Assembly (NCBI RefSeq): GCF_002803065.1
Contig: NZ_NNBL01000011.1
Span: forward strand, 1-64,000
Direction of reading: 5' to 3'
Length of the DNA: 64,000 bases
DNA from: Streptomyces sp. CB01635
Lineage (GTDB): Bacteria > Actinomycetota > Actinomycetes > Streptomycetales > Streptomycetaceae
A model generated the notes under the pieces. It was given only the letters and a program-made list of their open reading frames with translations. It had not been told where the DNA came from and searched no databases. The position numbers were made by a program, and so were the translations under genes. Numbering within the stretch: the stretch's first letter is position 1; each line of letters begins with the position of its first letter. Positions 40,465 to 48,018 of this stretch are shown piece after piece.

Positions 40465-41925
40465 TCAGGCCCCCGGCGCCACCGGCAGTCTGAGTTCGAA
40501 GAGCGCTCCGCCCGCGGGCGACGAGCGGACCGTCAGGGCGCCGCCGTGCCGCACGGCGACGTCCCTGGCGATGGCGAGTCCCAGACCCGCCCCGCCGTCG
40601 TCCCGGGCCCGCGCGTCGTCCAGGCGCACAAACCTCTCGAAGATGCGCTCCCGCTCCGCCTCCGGCACGCCCGCGCCGTCGTCGCCGACCTCGACGACCG
40701 CCCACGGCCCCTCGGCCCGTACGGCGATGTCCACGCGGGACCGCGCGTGACGCTGCGCGTTGTCAAGGAGGTTCCCGACCACCCGCGCCAGCTGGCTGCG
40801 CGAGCCCGCGACTTCGACGGGTTCGAGGCGCGTGCGAACCGCGACGCGGCCCGGCGGGCGCTGCGACAGCTCCTCGCCGGCCAGCGCGGCCAGATCGACC
40901 CGCGCCTCCCCCGGCCGCTCCCCCGCGTCGAGCCGGGCGAGCAGCAGAAGCCCCGCGGCGAGTTCCTGGAGCCGCACCGTGTCGGCCACCGCCCCGTCCA
41001 CGTCGAGCAGTTCGGGGTGGGCGGCGCCCACTTCGAGCTGGGTGCGCAGCGACGCGATGGGGCTGCGCAGCTCGTGCGAGGCATCGGCGACGAACCGGCG
41101 CTGGCGCTCCACGGACGTCTCCAGCGCGGCGAGCGTCTCATTCGTCGTCCGCGCGAGGCGCGCCACCTCGTCGTGCGTGCCCGGCTCCGGCACCCGGCGC
41201 GCCAGGTCCTGCGACGCCGTGATCGCGGACATCTCCCTCCGGATGCCCTCGACGGGGCGCAGCGCCCTGCGGGTCACCAGCCAGGTGACCGCGGCGACGA
41301 CACCGAGCAGCACCGGGAAGCCGATCAGCATGACGGTCAGCGCGGTGCCGACGGCGCTCTGTTCGGCGGACAGCGAGGCACCCGCGTACACGGTGAGGTC
41401 GCCCTGCCGGGTCTTCTTCACCTCCAGGGAGGCGAACCGGTAGTCCCGGGTCTCCCCGTCGACGGTGGCCGATCCCTCGCTCCGCTCGGCGTCGTCGGCG
41501 ATCTCCCCGTACGCGTACGAGTCGTCCTCGCCGCCCTTGCCCCCATGGCGGTCGGAGCCGCCGTCGTCGTCATCGCCACCGTCGTCGTCGACCGGCGGGG
41601 TCACCGGCCTGACGGCGGGCGAGCCGGTCCCGCTGATCCGCTCCAGGTCCTCACTGGCCGCCAGGAGCCGGCCGTCGCCGTCGACGACCTGGACCGGGGT
41701 GTCGTCGCCGTCCGGGAGGTCGAGGCCGTTGGGCGCGGTGCCCGTCGCGATCGACACGGCGACCTTGCGGGCGGAGGACTCCGCCTCGCTCGACGCCTGG
41801 TCGGTGAGGTTGGACCGCAGCGCGAGCAGCACGGAGGCGCCGGCGGCGAGGAGCGCCACGGCGACGACGAGGGTCGCGCCGAGCGTGGCTCTGGCCCGTA
41901 CGGAACCGAACAGCCGTCGCCTCAT
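40465..41925 (-). CDS. Sensor histidine kinase with acidic extracellular loop
   Basis: An OmpR-type partner kinase of 486 residues with two membrane helices (~12-33 and ~190-212). They bracket an extracellular domain with a striking Asp/Gly run around residue 112-122 (VDDDGGDDDDGG) plus His. HAMP, HisKA (FVADASHELRSPIASL) and HATPase (NLLDNAQRHA, DDGAGV, GAGLGLAIA) domains follow. ATGA overlap couples it to the response regulator gene. The acidic loop suggests cation or cationic-peptide sensing (inference). Confidence 0.93.
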   Translation of the reverse strand: MRRRLFGSVRARATLGATLVVAVALLAAGASVLLALRSNLTDQASSEAESSARKVAVSIATGTAPNGLDLPDGDDTPVQVVDGDGRLLAASEDLERISGTGSPAVRPVTPPVDDDGGDDDDGGSDRHGGKGGEDDSYAYGEIADDAERSEGSATVDGETRDYRFASLEVKKTRQGDLTVYAGASLSAEQSAVGTALTVMLIGFPVLLGVVAAVTWLVTRRALRPVEGIRREMSAITASQDLARRVPEPGTHDEVARLARTTNETLAALETSVERQRRFVADASHELRSPIASLRTQLEVGAAHPELLDVDGAVADTVRLQELAAGLLLLARLDAGERPGEARVDLAALAGEELSQRPPGRVAVRTRLEPVEVAGSRSQLARVVGNLLDNAQRHARSRVDIAVRAEGPWAVVEVGDDGAGVPEAERERIFERFVRLDDARARDDGGAGLGLAIARDVAVRHGGALTVRSSPAGGALFELRLPVAPGA

Positions 41926-42587
41926 CGCGGCGCCTCCAGGCGGTAGCCCGCGCCGCGCACCGTCCTGATCAGCCCCGCGCCGAGCTTCTTGCGCAGGGTG
42001 CTGACGTACACCTCGACGATGTTCGGGTCGCCCTCGTAAGCGAAGTCCCAGACGTGCTCCAGGATCTCCGCCTTCGAGACGACCTCGCCGGGCCGCACCA
42101 CCAGCTGCTCCAGGACCGCGAACTCCTTTGTCGTGAGCGGCACTTCGGTCTCGCCGTGCAGGACGCGGCGCGCACCGGTGTCGACCCGCAAGGGGCCGAG
42201 CGTGTGGACGGACGAGCCGCCGCCGGAGCCGCGCCGCCGCAGGAGCGCCTTCACGCGCGCGACGAGCACGACGTACGAGAACGGCTTGGTGAGGTAGTCG
42301 TCGGCGCCGGTGTCGAGCCCCTCCGCCTCGTCGTACTCGCCGTCCTTGGCGGTGAGCATGAGGATCGGCACGTCGTGGCCTGCGGCGCGCAGGGCGGCGC
42401 AGACTCGGTAGCCGTTCATGCCCGGCAGCATGATGTCGAGAACGACCAGGTCGTACGCGCCCTCGCCCGCCCGGTGAAGCCCTTCGAGGCCGTCGTGGAC
42501 GACGTCGACGGCGAACCCCTCGGCGGTCAGGCCCCGGGCGAGGGAGAGGGCCAGACGCTTTTCGTCTTCCACGATGAGCAGGCGCAT
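41922..42587 (-). CDS. OmpR-family response regulator
   Basis: A 221-residue regulator with phosphoacceptor Asp51 (VVLDIMLPGMNGY), Lys in LTKPFSYVVL and an OmpR-type winged helix (VLEQLVVRPGEVVSKAEILEHVWDFAYEGDPNIVEVYVSTLRKKL). It is the first gene of the regulator-kinase operon and divergent from the PepSY gene. CTTCAG repeats in the shared promoter are its likely binding sites. Confidence 0.95.
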   Translation of the reverse strand: MRLLIVEDEKRLALSLARGLTAEGFAVDVVHDGLEGLHRAGEGAYDLVVLDIMLPGMNGYRVCAALRAAGHDVPILMLTAKDGEYDEAEGLDTGADDYLTKPFSYVVLVARVKALLRRRGSGGGSSVHTLGPLRVDTGARRVLHGETEVPLTTKEFAVLEQLVVRPGEVVSKAEILEHVWDFAYEGDPNIVEVYVSTLRKKLGAGLIRTVRGAGYRLEAPR

Positions 42588-42611
42588 GGGGGCAAGGGTC
42601 GCAAACGGAAC

Positions 42612-42648
42612 CTGAAGAAGTCTTCAGGGTCCTTCAGCGGGGCTTCAG
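42612..42648. promoter_or_regulatory. Phased CTTCAG repeats
   Basis: CTTCAG occurs at 42622, 42632 and 42643 (10 and 11 bases apart), and inverted (CTGAAG) at 42612. Direct hexamers phased by one helical turn are typical of OmpR/PhoB-family binding. They lie between the regulator gene and the PepSY gene, so they may control both. Confidence 0.75.
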
Positions 42649-42727
42649 CCTCCGTCGGCCACTGTGGTCCTCGTCGAAGCGCACCGGATGTCCGGTGGGC
42701 CGGGAATCGTCTCGGGGAGGATCCCTC

Positions 42728-43501
42728 ATGAAGCGCAACATCGTGATCGCCACCATCGCCGCCGTGGCCCTGATCGGCGGCGGCACCGCGACCGCCGTCG
42801 CGGTCTCGGGCGGCGACGACAGCACGGCGGCGGGCACGTCGACCGCGTCGCGGGGTACGGGGTCGACGGGGTCGGCGGCCGGGCACGACGACGACCGCGC
42901 GGAGCACGTGACCGAGCTGAAGACCGCGAAGGTGACGGCTTCGGACGCCATCGCCGCCGCCCTCAAGTCGGTGCCCGGCACGGCGGTCTCCGCCGAGCTG
43001 GACGACGAGAACGACCGGGTGGTCTGGGAGGTCGAGGTCCTGAACGGCACGACGTGGCACGACGTCCTCGTCGACCCCGCCTCGGGCAAGGTCACCGGCT
43101 CGCACACCTCACGCCACGACGACACGGCCCGCGTCACCGCCGTCCTGAAGGACGCGAAGACCACGGCGCAGGACGCGGCAAGGGCCGCCGCCGTGAAGGG
43201 GACGGTCACCGAGATCGACCTCGACGACGACGGCACGGCCCACGCCTGGGAGGCCGAGACCACGGCGGCGAACGGCACCGACGCCGACTGGCGCGTCGAC
43301 CTCCGGTCCGGCGCGGTGACCCCGGACCGCTCGTCCCACGACGACGGGGACGACGACCACGCGACGCGCGCCCCGCACGACGCGGGCGACGACCACGGCC
43401 ACGACAACACCGCCACACACGACGCCGGTGACGACCACGGCAACCACGGCCGGGGTCACGACTCCGACGACGACCACGGCCACCACGGCGACGACGACTG
43501 A
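42728..43501 (+). CDS. PepSY-domain protein with His/Asp-rich tail
   Basis: A 257-residue exported protein with an N-terminal signal (NIVIATIAAVALIGGGTATAVAV). Two PepSY-like repeats follow (~70-195: ASDAIAAALKSVPGTAVSAEL ... VWEVEVLNGTTWHDVLVDPASGKV and a second copy). The last ~60 residues are almost wholly His, Asp, Gly and Asn (for example DAGDDHGHDN, DSDDDHGHHGDDD), which should bind divalent metal. GGGAGGA precedes the ATG. It is divergent from the two-component genes with OmpR-type repeats between, so it is a likely target of that system. Confidence 0.88.
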   Translation: MKRNIVIATIAAVALIGGGTATAVAVSGGDDSTAAGTSTASRGTGSTGSAAGHDDDRAEHVTELKTAKVTASDAIAAALKSVPGTAVSAELDDENDRVVWEVEVLNGTTWHDVLVDPASGKVTGSHTSRHDDTARVTAVLKDAKTTAQDAARAAAVKGTVTEIDLDDDGTAHAWEAETTAANGTDADWRVDLRSGAVTPDRSSHDDGDDDHATRAPHDAGDDHGHDNTATHDAGDDHGNHGRGHDSDDDHGHHGDDD

Positions 43502-43539
43502 GGTCCGTCGCCGACAAACCCGGCTCGGCGCACGCCGGT

Positions 43540-44793
43540 TCAGCCCGCCGCCGAGCCCGTCTCCTGAGCCGCGTCCGGGGCACCGTCCCCGGGCGCGGCT
43601 TCCGGCGTTGTACGGGCGGCGCGTCGCACACCCCGTACGCCCCACACCGCCGCCGCGACCGGCGCCGCCGCGGCCACCGCGAAGCAGGCCGCGAGCGGGA
43701 GGCGGGCCACCAGGAGGCCCGCGCCCGCCGTGCCGGCCGAGATACCGGCGTTCACCGCCGTGTTGACCCAGGCCCCGGCCTGGGTGCGGAACGCCGGGCC
43801 GGCCGTCTCGTCCGCCACGAGATACGCGGTCGTCAGGGCGGGTGCGACGAAGAGGCCCGCAACGACGGCCGCCGCGCCGAGCGTCACCAGGCCCGGCGCG
43901 AGCGCCGCCGCCCCCAGCGCGGCGGCCAGCCCCGCGGCCAGGAACGGCAGCCGGACGCGGGCGGGAGCGGACCAGGAGATGGCGCCGTTCGCGAGGCCGC
44001 CGACCGCGCTGCCCGCCGAGAGCGCGGCCATCACCCAGGCCACGGCGTCGGCGTGCTGCCGGGCATCGGCGAAGGCGAGGACGAGCAGGTCGAGGGCACC
44101 GAGGGCAAGACCGACCCCCACCGCGACGACCACCGGCTGCGCGAGGCCGCGCGCCCGCGAGATCCCGCCGGACCGCCCGCGCCGCCCCGCCTCCCGGCCG
44201 GCGATGCCCCGTACGGCCGGGGACGCCACGAACGCGGCGGTCCCCGCGGCCACCAGAGCCGCGCTGATGGCGACGCCGAACGCCGCGGGGGCGAACTGCA
44301 CGACCACGCCCACGATGAGCGGACCGGACACGAACAGCAGCTCCTCGGCCACCCCGTCGAGGCTGTACGCGCGCTGCAGCAACCCCTCGCGCCTGCCGAC
44401 GAGTTCGCTCCACACCGTCCGCATGGTCGGGCCGAGGGGCGGGGTGCACGCGCCCGCGGCGAGGGCGGCCGCTGCGATCAGCAGGCCGGAGGCCCCCGGC
44501 CGCCAGGTCAGTGCGGCGAGCACGCCCAGCAGGACCGCGTACGCCCCCGTCATCGGCGGGAGCGCGCGCCGCGGCCCGTACCGGTCGATGAGGAGCGCCC
44601 TCAGGGGTGAGAGGAAGACGCTCGCGGCGCCGAAGAGCGCCATGGCCGTGCCCGCGACGGCGTACGAGCCGGTGGCGGACTTCACCGCGAGCATCAGGGA
44701 CAGGGACACGGTCCCGTAGGAGAGCCGCCCGAGAAGGGCGGCGCCGAAGGTACGGCGGGCATGGGGAACCCGCAGCAAGGCTGCGTACGACAT
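43540..44793 (-). CDS. MFS transporter
   Basis: A 417-residue, 12-helix major facilitator protein. The loop 2-3 motif is LLIDRYGPRRAL. Very Ala-rich helices and a Pro/Ala-rich C-terminal tail are typical of uncharacterised Streptomyces MFS exporters. The N-terminus (MSYAALLRVPHARRTFGAALLGRLSYG) is common in this subgroup. GAGGAA is 9 bases before the ATG. The 182-base region upstream to meaB shows no regulator gene or clear operator. Substrate unknown. Confidence 0.88.
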   Translation of the reverse strand: MSYAALLRVPHARRTFGAALLGRLSYGTVSLSLMLAVKSATGSYAVAGTAMALFGAASVFLSPLRALLIDRYGPRRALPPMTGAYAVLLGVLAALTWRPGASGLLIAAAALAAGACTPPLGPTMRTVWSELVGRREGLLQRAYSLDGVAEELLFVSGPLIVGVVVQFAPAAFGVAISAALVAAGTAAFVASPAVRGIAGREAGRRGRSGGISRARGLAQPVVVAVGVGLALGALDLLVLAFADARQHADAVAWVMAALSAGSAVGGLANGAISWSAPARVRLPFLAAGLAAALGAAALAPGLVTLGAAAVVAGLFVAPALTTAYLVADETAGPAFRTQAGAWVNTAVNAGISAGTAGAGLLVARLPLAACFAVAAAAPVAAAVWGVRGVRRAARTTPEAAPGDGAPDAAQETGSAAG

Positions 44794-44975
44794 GGGTGGG
44801 AGTTCCTCAGAACGAAGGGCACACGGACGCCGAGGACCGCGACATCACCGTTCGACGGTGGCCGCGGCCGGGTCGTGCCCTACGCACAGAGAGAGAACAT
44901 GCGTCCAACGTAACAGCGGGGAGCGGGAGTTGGCCACGTATGACACCGCGGCGCAGCCCCGCCCCCACCGTCCGC

Positions 44976-45932
44976 TCAGGCCTCCGTCAGGCCCTCCACC
45001 AGGGAGTCCGCCGCCCGGTACGGGTCGAGCTCACCCGCCACGATGCGCTCGGCCAGCGAGCTGAGGCGGCGGTCGCCGTGAAGGTCCGCGATGCGCTCGC
45101 GCAGGGCCGTGACGGCGATCGTCTCGACCTCGCGGGAGGCGCGGGCGAGGCGGCGTTCCTGGAGGACACCGCGCTCCTCCATCCACGCCCGGTGCTTCTC
45201 GAGCGCCTCGACGACCTCGTCGATGCCCTCGCCGCGGGCGGCGACGGTCTTGACGATGGGCGGGCGCCAGTCACCGGCGCCCCGGGACTCGCCGAGGCCC
45301 AGCATGTGGTTGAGCTCGCGGGCCGTCGCGTCCGCGCCGTCGCGGTCGGCCTTGTTGACGACGTAGACGTCGCCGATCTCCAGGATTCCGGCCTTGGCCG
45401 CCTGGATCCCGTCGCCCATGCCGGGGGCGAGCAGGACCACGGACGTGTCGGCCTGCGAGGCGATCTCGACCTCGGACTGGCCGACGCCGACCGTCTCCAC
45501 GAGGACGACGTCGCAACCGGCCGCGTCGAGCACCCGGATCGCCTGGGGCGCGGCCCACGCGAGGCCGCCCAGGTGCCCGCGCGTGGCCATGGAACGGATG
45601 TACACGCCGGGGTCGGACGCGTGCTCCGACATGCGGACGCGGTCACCGAGCAGGGCGCCGCCGCTGAACGGCGACGACGGGTCGACGGCGAGCACACCGA
45701 CCCGCTTCCCTGCCCGCCGGTACGCACTGACCAGGGCGGACGTGGACGTGGACTTGCCGACGCCCGGCGACCCGGTGAGCCCGACGACGTACGCGTGCCC
45801 CGCGAGCGGGGCCAGCGCCGCCATCACCTCACGCAGCTGCGGGGACGCCCCCTCCACCAGGGAGATCAGCCGGGCCACGGCCCTGGGCCGGCCTTCCCTG
45901 GCCTGGGCCACCAGGGTGGAGACGTCCTGCAT
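44976..45932 (-). CDS. meaB: Methylmalonyl-CoA mutase-associated GTPase MeaB
   Basis: A 318-residue G3E-family GTPase that guards and reloads the B12 cofactor of acyl-CoA mutases. The P-loop GSPGVGKST starts at residue ~54. Other motifs are VLAVDPSSPFSGGALLGDRVRM, the switch region VETVGVGQSEVE and NKADRDG. GGAG is 5 bases before the ATG; an in-frame GTG 15 bases earlier is less likely. It serves methylmalonyl-CoA mutase or IcmA (or both). It follows the thiolase gene on the same strand. Confidence 0.95.
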   Translation of the reverse strand: MQDVSTLVAQAREGRPRAVARLISLVEGASPQLREVMAALAPLAGHAYVVGLTGSPGVGKSTSTSALVSAYRRAGKRVGVLAVDPSSPFSGGALLGDRVRMSEHASDPGVYIRSMATRGHLGGLAWAAPQAIRVLDAAGCDVVLVETVGVGQSEVEIASQADTSVVLLAPGMGDGIQAAKAGILEIGDVYVVNKADRDGADATARELNHMLGLGESRGAGDWRPPIVKTVAARGEGIDEVVEALEKHRAWMEERGVLQERRLARASREVETIAVTALRERIADLHGDRRLSSLAERIVAGELDPYRAADSLVEGLTEA

Positions 45933-46029
45933 CACAGCTCCGTTCACTCGGTTTCGTCCGACATCCGTACCGACGTACGTCCCGGCACACGTACAGATAC
46001 CCGCACCGGCATCCGTACCGGCGGAAGGG

Positions 46030-47232
46030 TTACGCCTTGGGTACCCGCACGATCAGTGCGTCGCCCTGGCCGCCGCCGCCGCACAGCGCGGCCGCGCCGA
46101 TGCCGCCGCCGCGCCGCTTCAGCTCGAGCGCGAGGTGCAGGACGACACGGGCGCCGGACATCCCGATCGGGTGACCCAGCGCAATCGCCCCGCCGTTGAC
46201 GTTCACCTTTTCCGAGGACACGCCGAGGTCCTTCATTGACTGCACCGCGACGGCCGCGAAGGCCTCGTTGATCTCGATGAGGTCGACGTCCTCGACGCCC
46301 AGGCCCTCCTTCTTGAGGGCGTGCCGGATGGCGTTCGACGGCTGCGACTGGAGCGAGTTGTCGGGCCCCGCCACGTTCCCGTGGGCGCCGATCTCGGCGA
46401 TCCACTCCAGGCCGAGCTCCTGCGCCTTCGCCTTGCTCATGACGACGACCGCGGCGGCGCCGTCGGAGATCTGCGAGGACGTGCCGGCCGTGATCGTGCC
46501 GTCCTTGGTGAACGCGGGCCGCAGCTTGCCGAGCGACTCGGCGGTCGTCTCGGCGCGGATGCCCTCGTCCTTGCTGAACAGGACCGGGTCGCCCTTGCGC
46601 TGCGGGATCTCCACGGGGGTGATCTCCGCCTCGAAGAGGCCGTTCTTCTGGGCGGCGGCGGCGCGCTGGTGCGACTGGGCGGCGATCTCGTCCTGCTCGG
46701 GGCGCAGGATCCCGAGGCGGGTGTTGTGCTTCTCCGTCGACTCACCCATCGGGATGTTCTCGAAGGAGTCGGTCAGGCCGTCGTACGCCATCGCGTCGAG
46801 CATCTCGACGGCGCCGTACTTGTAGCCCTCACGGGACTTGGGGAGCAGGTGCGGCGCGTTCGTCATGGACTCCTGGCCGCCCGCGACGACGATGTCGAAC
46901 TCGCCGGCGCGGATCAGCTGGTCGGCGAGCGCGATGGCGTCGAGGCCCGAGAGACACACCTTGTTGATGGTCAGCGCAGGCACGTTCATGGGGATGCCGG
47001 CCTTGACGGCCGCCTGGCGCGCGGGGATCTGCCCTGCCCCCGCCTGGAGCACCTGGCCCATGATCACGTACTGCACCTGATCTCCGCCGATCCCGGCCCG
47101 GTCGAGCGCCGCCTTGATGGCGACCCCTCCGAGGTCGGCTCCGGAGAAGGACTTCAGCGAGCCGAGCAGCCGGCCCATGGGCGTACGGGCGCCCGCGACG
47201 ATCACTGAGGTGGTACCGGTCGTTCCAGACAT
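46030..47232 (-). CDS. Acetyl-CoA C-acetyltransferase (thiolase)
   Basis: A 400-residue thiolase that condenses or cleaves acetyl-CoA and acetoacetyl-CoA. The nucleophile is Cys93 (NKVCLSGLDAI). Catalytic His is in GGAIALGHPIGMSGAR and the second Cys in CGGGGQGDALIV. AGGGG precedes the ATG; a longer frame to 47301 is not supported. Its neighbours meaB and methylmalonyl-CoA epimerase put it in acyl-CoA metabolism, linked to the ethylmalonyl-CoA or propionyl-CoA routes. Confidence 0.95.
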   Translation of the reverse strand: MSGTTGTTSVIVAGARTPMGRLLGSLKSFSGADLGGVAIKAALDRAGIGGDQVQYVIMGQVLQAGAGQIPARQAAVKAGIPMNVPALTINKVCLSGLDAIALADQLIRAGEFDIVVAGGQESMTNAPHLLPKSREGYKYGAVEMLDAMAYDGLTDSFENIPMGESTEKHNTRLGILRPEQDEIAAQSHQRAAAAQKNGLFEAEITPVEIPQRKGDPVLFSKDEGIRAETTAESLGKLRPAFTKDGTITAGTSSQISDGAAAVVVMSKAKAQELGLEWIAEIGAHGNVAGPDNSLQSQPSNAIRHALKKEGLGVEDVDLIEINEAFAAVAVQSMKDLGVSSEKVNVNGGAIALGHPIGMSGARVVLHLALELKRRGGGIGAAALCGGGGQGDALIVRVPKA

Positions 47233-47369
47233 GAGGCACGGCCCCTTGGAGATGAGGAGTGAACGAGGGTTTACTCGAATGTACTGAGCAGTACCTCCCA
47301 CGTCACCGGCCGAACGGTGTGATCGCGCGCACGTTGCGTAACCACCTCCGACCGCGCTGCACTTACAGC

Positions 47370-47810
47370 ATGCTGACGCGAATCGACCACATCGGAATCG
47401 CCTGTTTCGACCTCGACAAGACCGTTGAGTTCTACCGCGCTACCTATGGCTTCGAAGTGTTCCACTCCGAGGTGAACGAGGAGCAGGGTGTGCGCGAGGC
47501 CATGCTCAAGATCAATGAGACGAGCGACGGCGGGGCCTCCTACCTGCAGCTCCTCGAGCCCACCCGGGAGGACTCCGCGGTCGGGAAGTGGCTGGCCAAG
47601 AACGGCGAGGGCGTCCACCACATCGCCTTCGGCACGGCGGACGTCGACGCCGACTCCGCGGACATCAGGGGCAAGGGCGTACGCGTCCTGTACGACGAGC
47701 CGCGCATCGGTTCGATGGGGTCGCGCATCACCTTCCTGCACCCCAAGGACTGCCACGGCGTACTGACCGAACTCGTCACTTCCGCACCGGTTGAGTCACC
47801 TGAGCACTGA
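47370..47810 (+). CDS. mce: Methylmalonyl-CoA epimerase
   Basis: A 146-residue VOC-fold metalloenzyme that interconverts the R and S forms of methylmalonyl-CoA. Metal ligands are expected at His7 (RIDHIGIA), the HH of GEGVHHIAFG and the Glu of LTELV. The ATG lies close to a likely start of transcription and has no clear ribosome-binding site. Divergent from the thiolase gene and followed by a strong terminator. With meaB and icmA it belongs to B12-dependent acyl-CoA rearrangement. Confidence 0.95.
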   Translation: MLTRIDHIGIACFDLDKTVEFYRATYGFEVFHSEVNEEQGVREAMLKINETSDGGASYLQLLEPTREDSAVGKWLAKNGEGVHHIAFGTADVDADSADIRGKGVRVLYDEPRIGSMGSRITFLHPKDCHGVLTELVTSAPVESPEH

Positions 47811-47841
47811 CCTCCGTATATCTGGGCCGGTAGGGTTGGGG

Positions 47842-47868
47842 GCGGCCGTCCGTCACACGGACGGCCGC
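47842..47868 (+). terminator. Terminator after the epimerase gene
   Basis: Perfect 11-bp stem GCGGCCGTCCG / CGGACGGCCGC with a 5-base loop (TCACA), 31 bases after the stop. The remaining ~150 bases to scy must hold its promoter; I see no convincing boxes. Confidence 0.8.
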
Positions 47869-48018
47869 GGGCCGGGGTCCGGGTTTCGGGGGGCGAGCGA
47901 CGGGGCAGCAGCCCATGCTCCGCCGTTGATCTGACACCATTCCCCGGGGGCCCCGTTCGGCGGATGGACGGTGCTCGTTTGGAGAGACTTGCGACCAGGG
48001 GACGGATGGGACCGCGCA

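Noticed and set aside
42695..42727. Upstream extension of the PepSY protein
   Set aside because: The extra residues would precede a good signal peptide, and GGGAGGA fits the ATG at 42728.
44794..44975. Small gene between the MFS and meaB genes
   Set aside because: Open frames here are short, Arg-rich shadows with no ribosome-binding site. I see nothing supportable.
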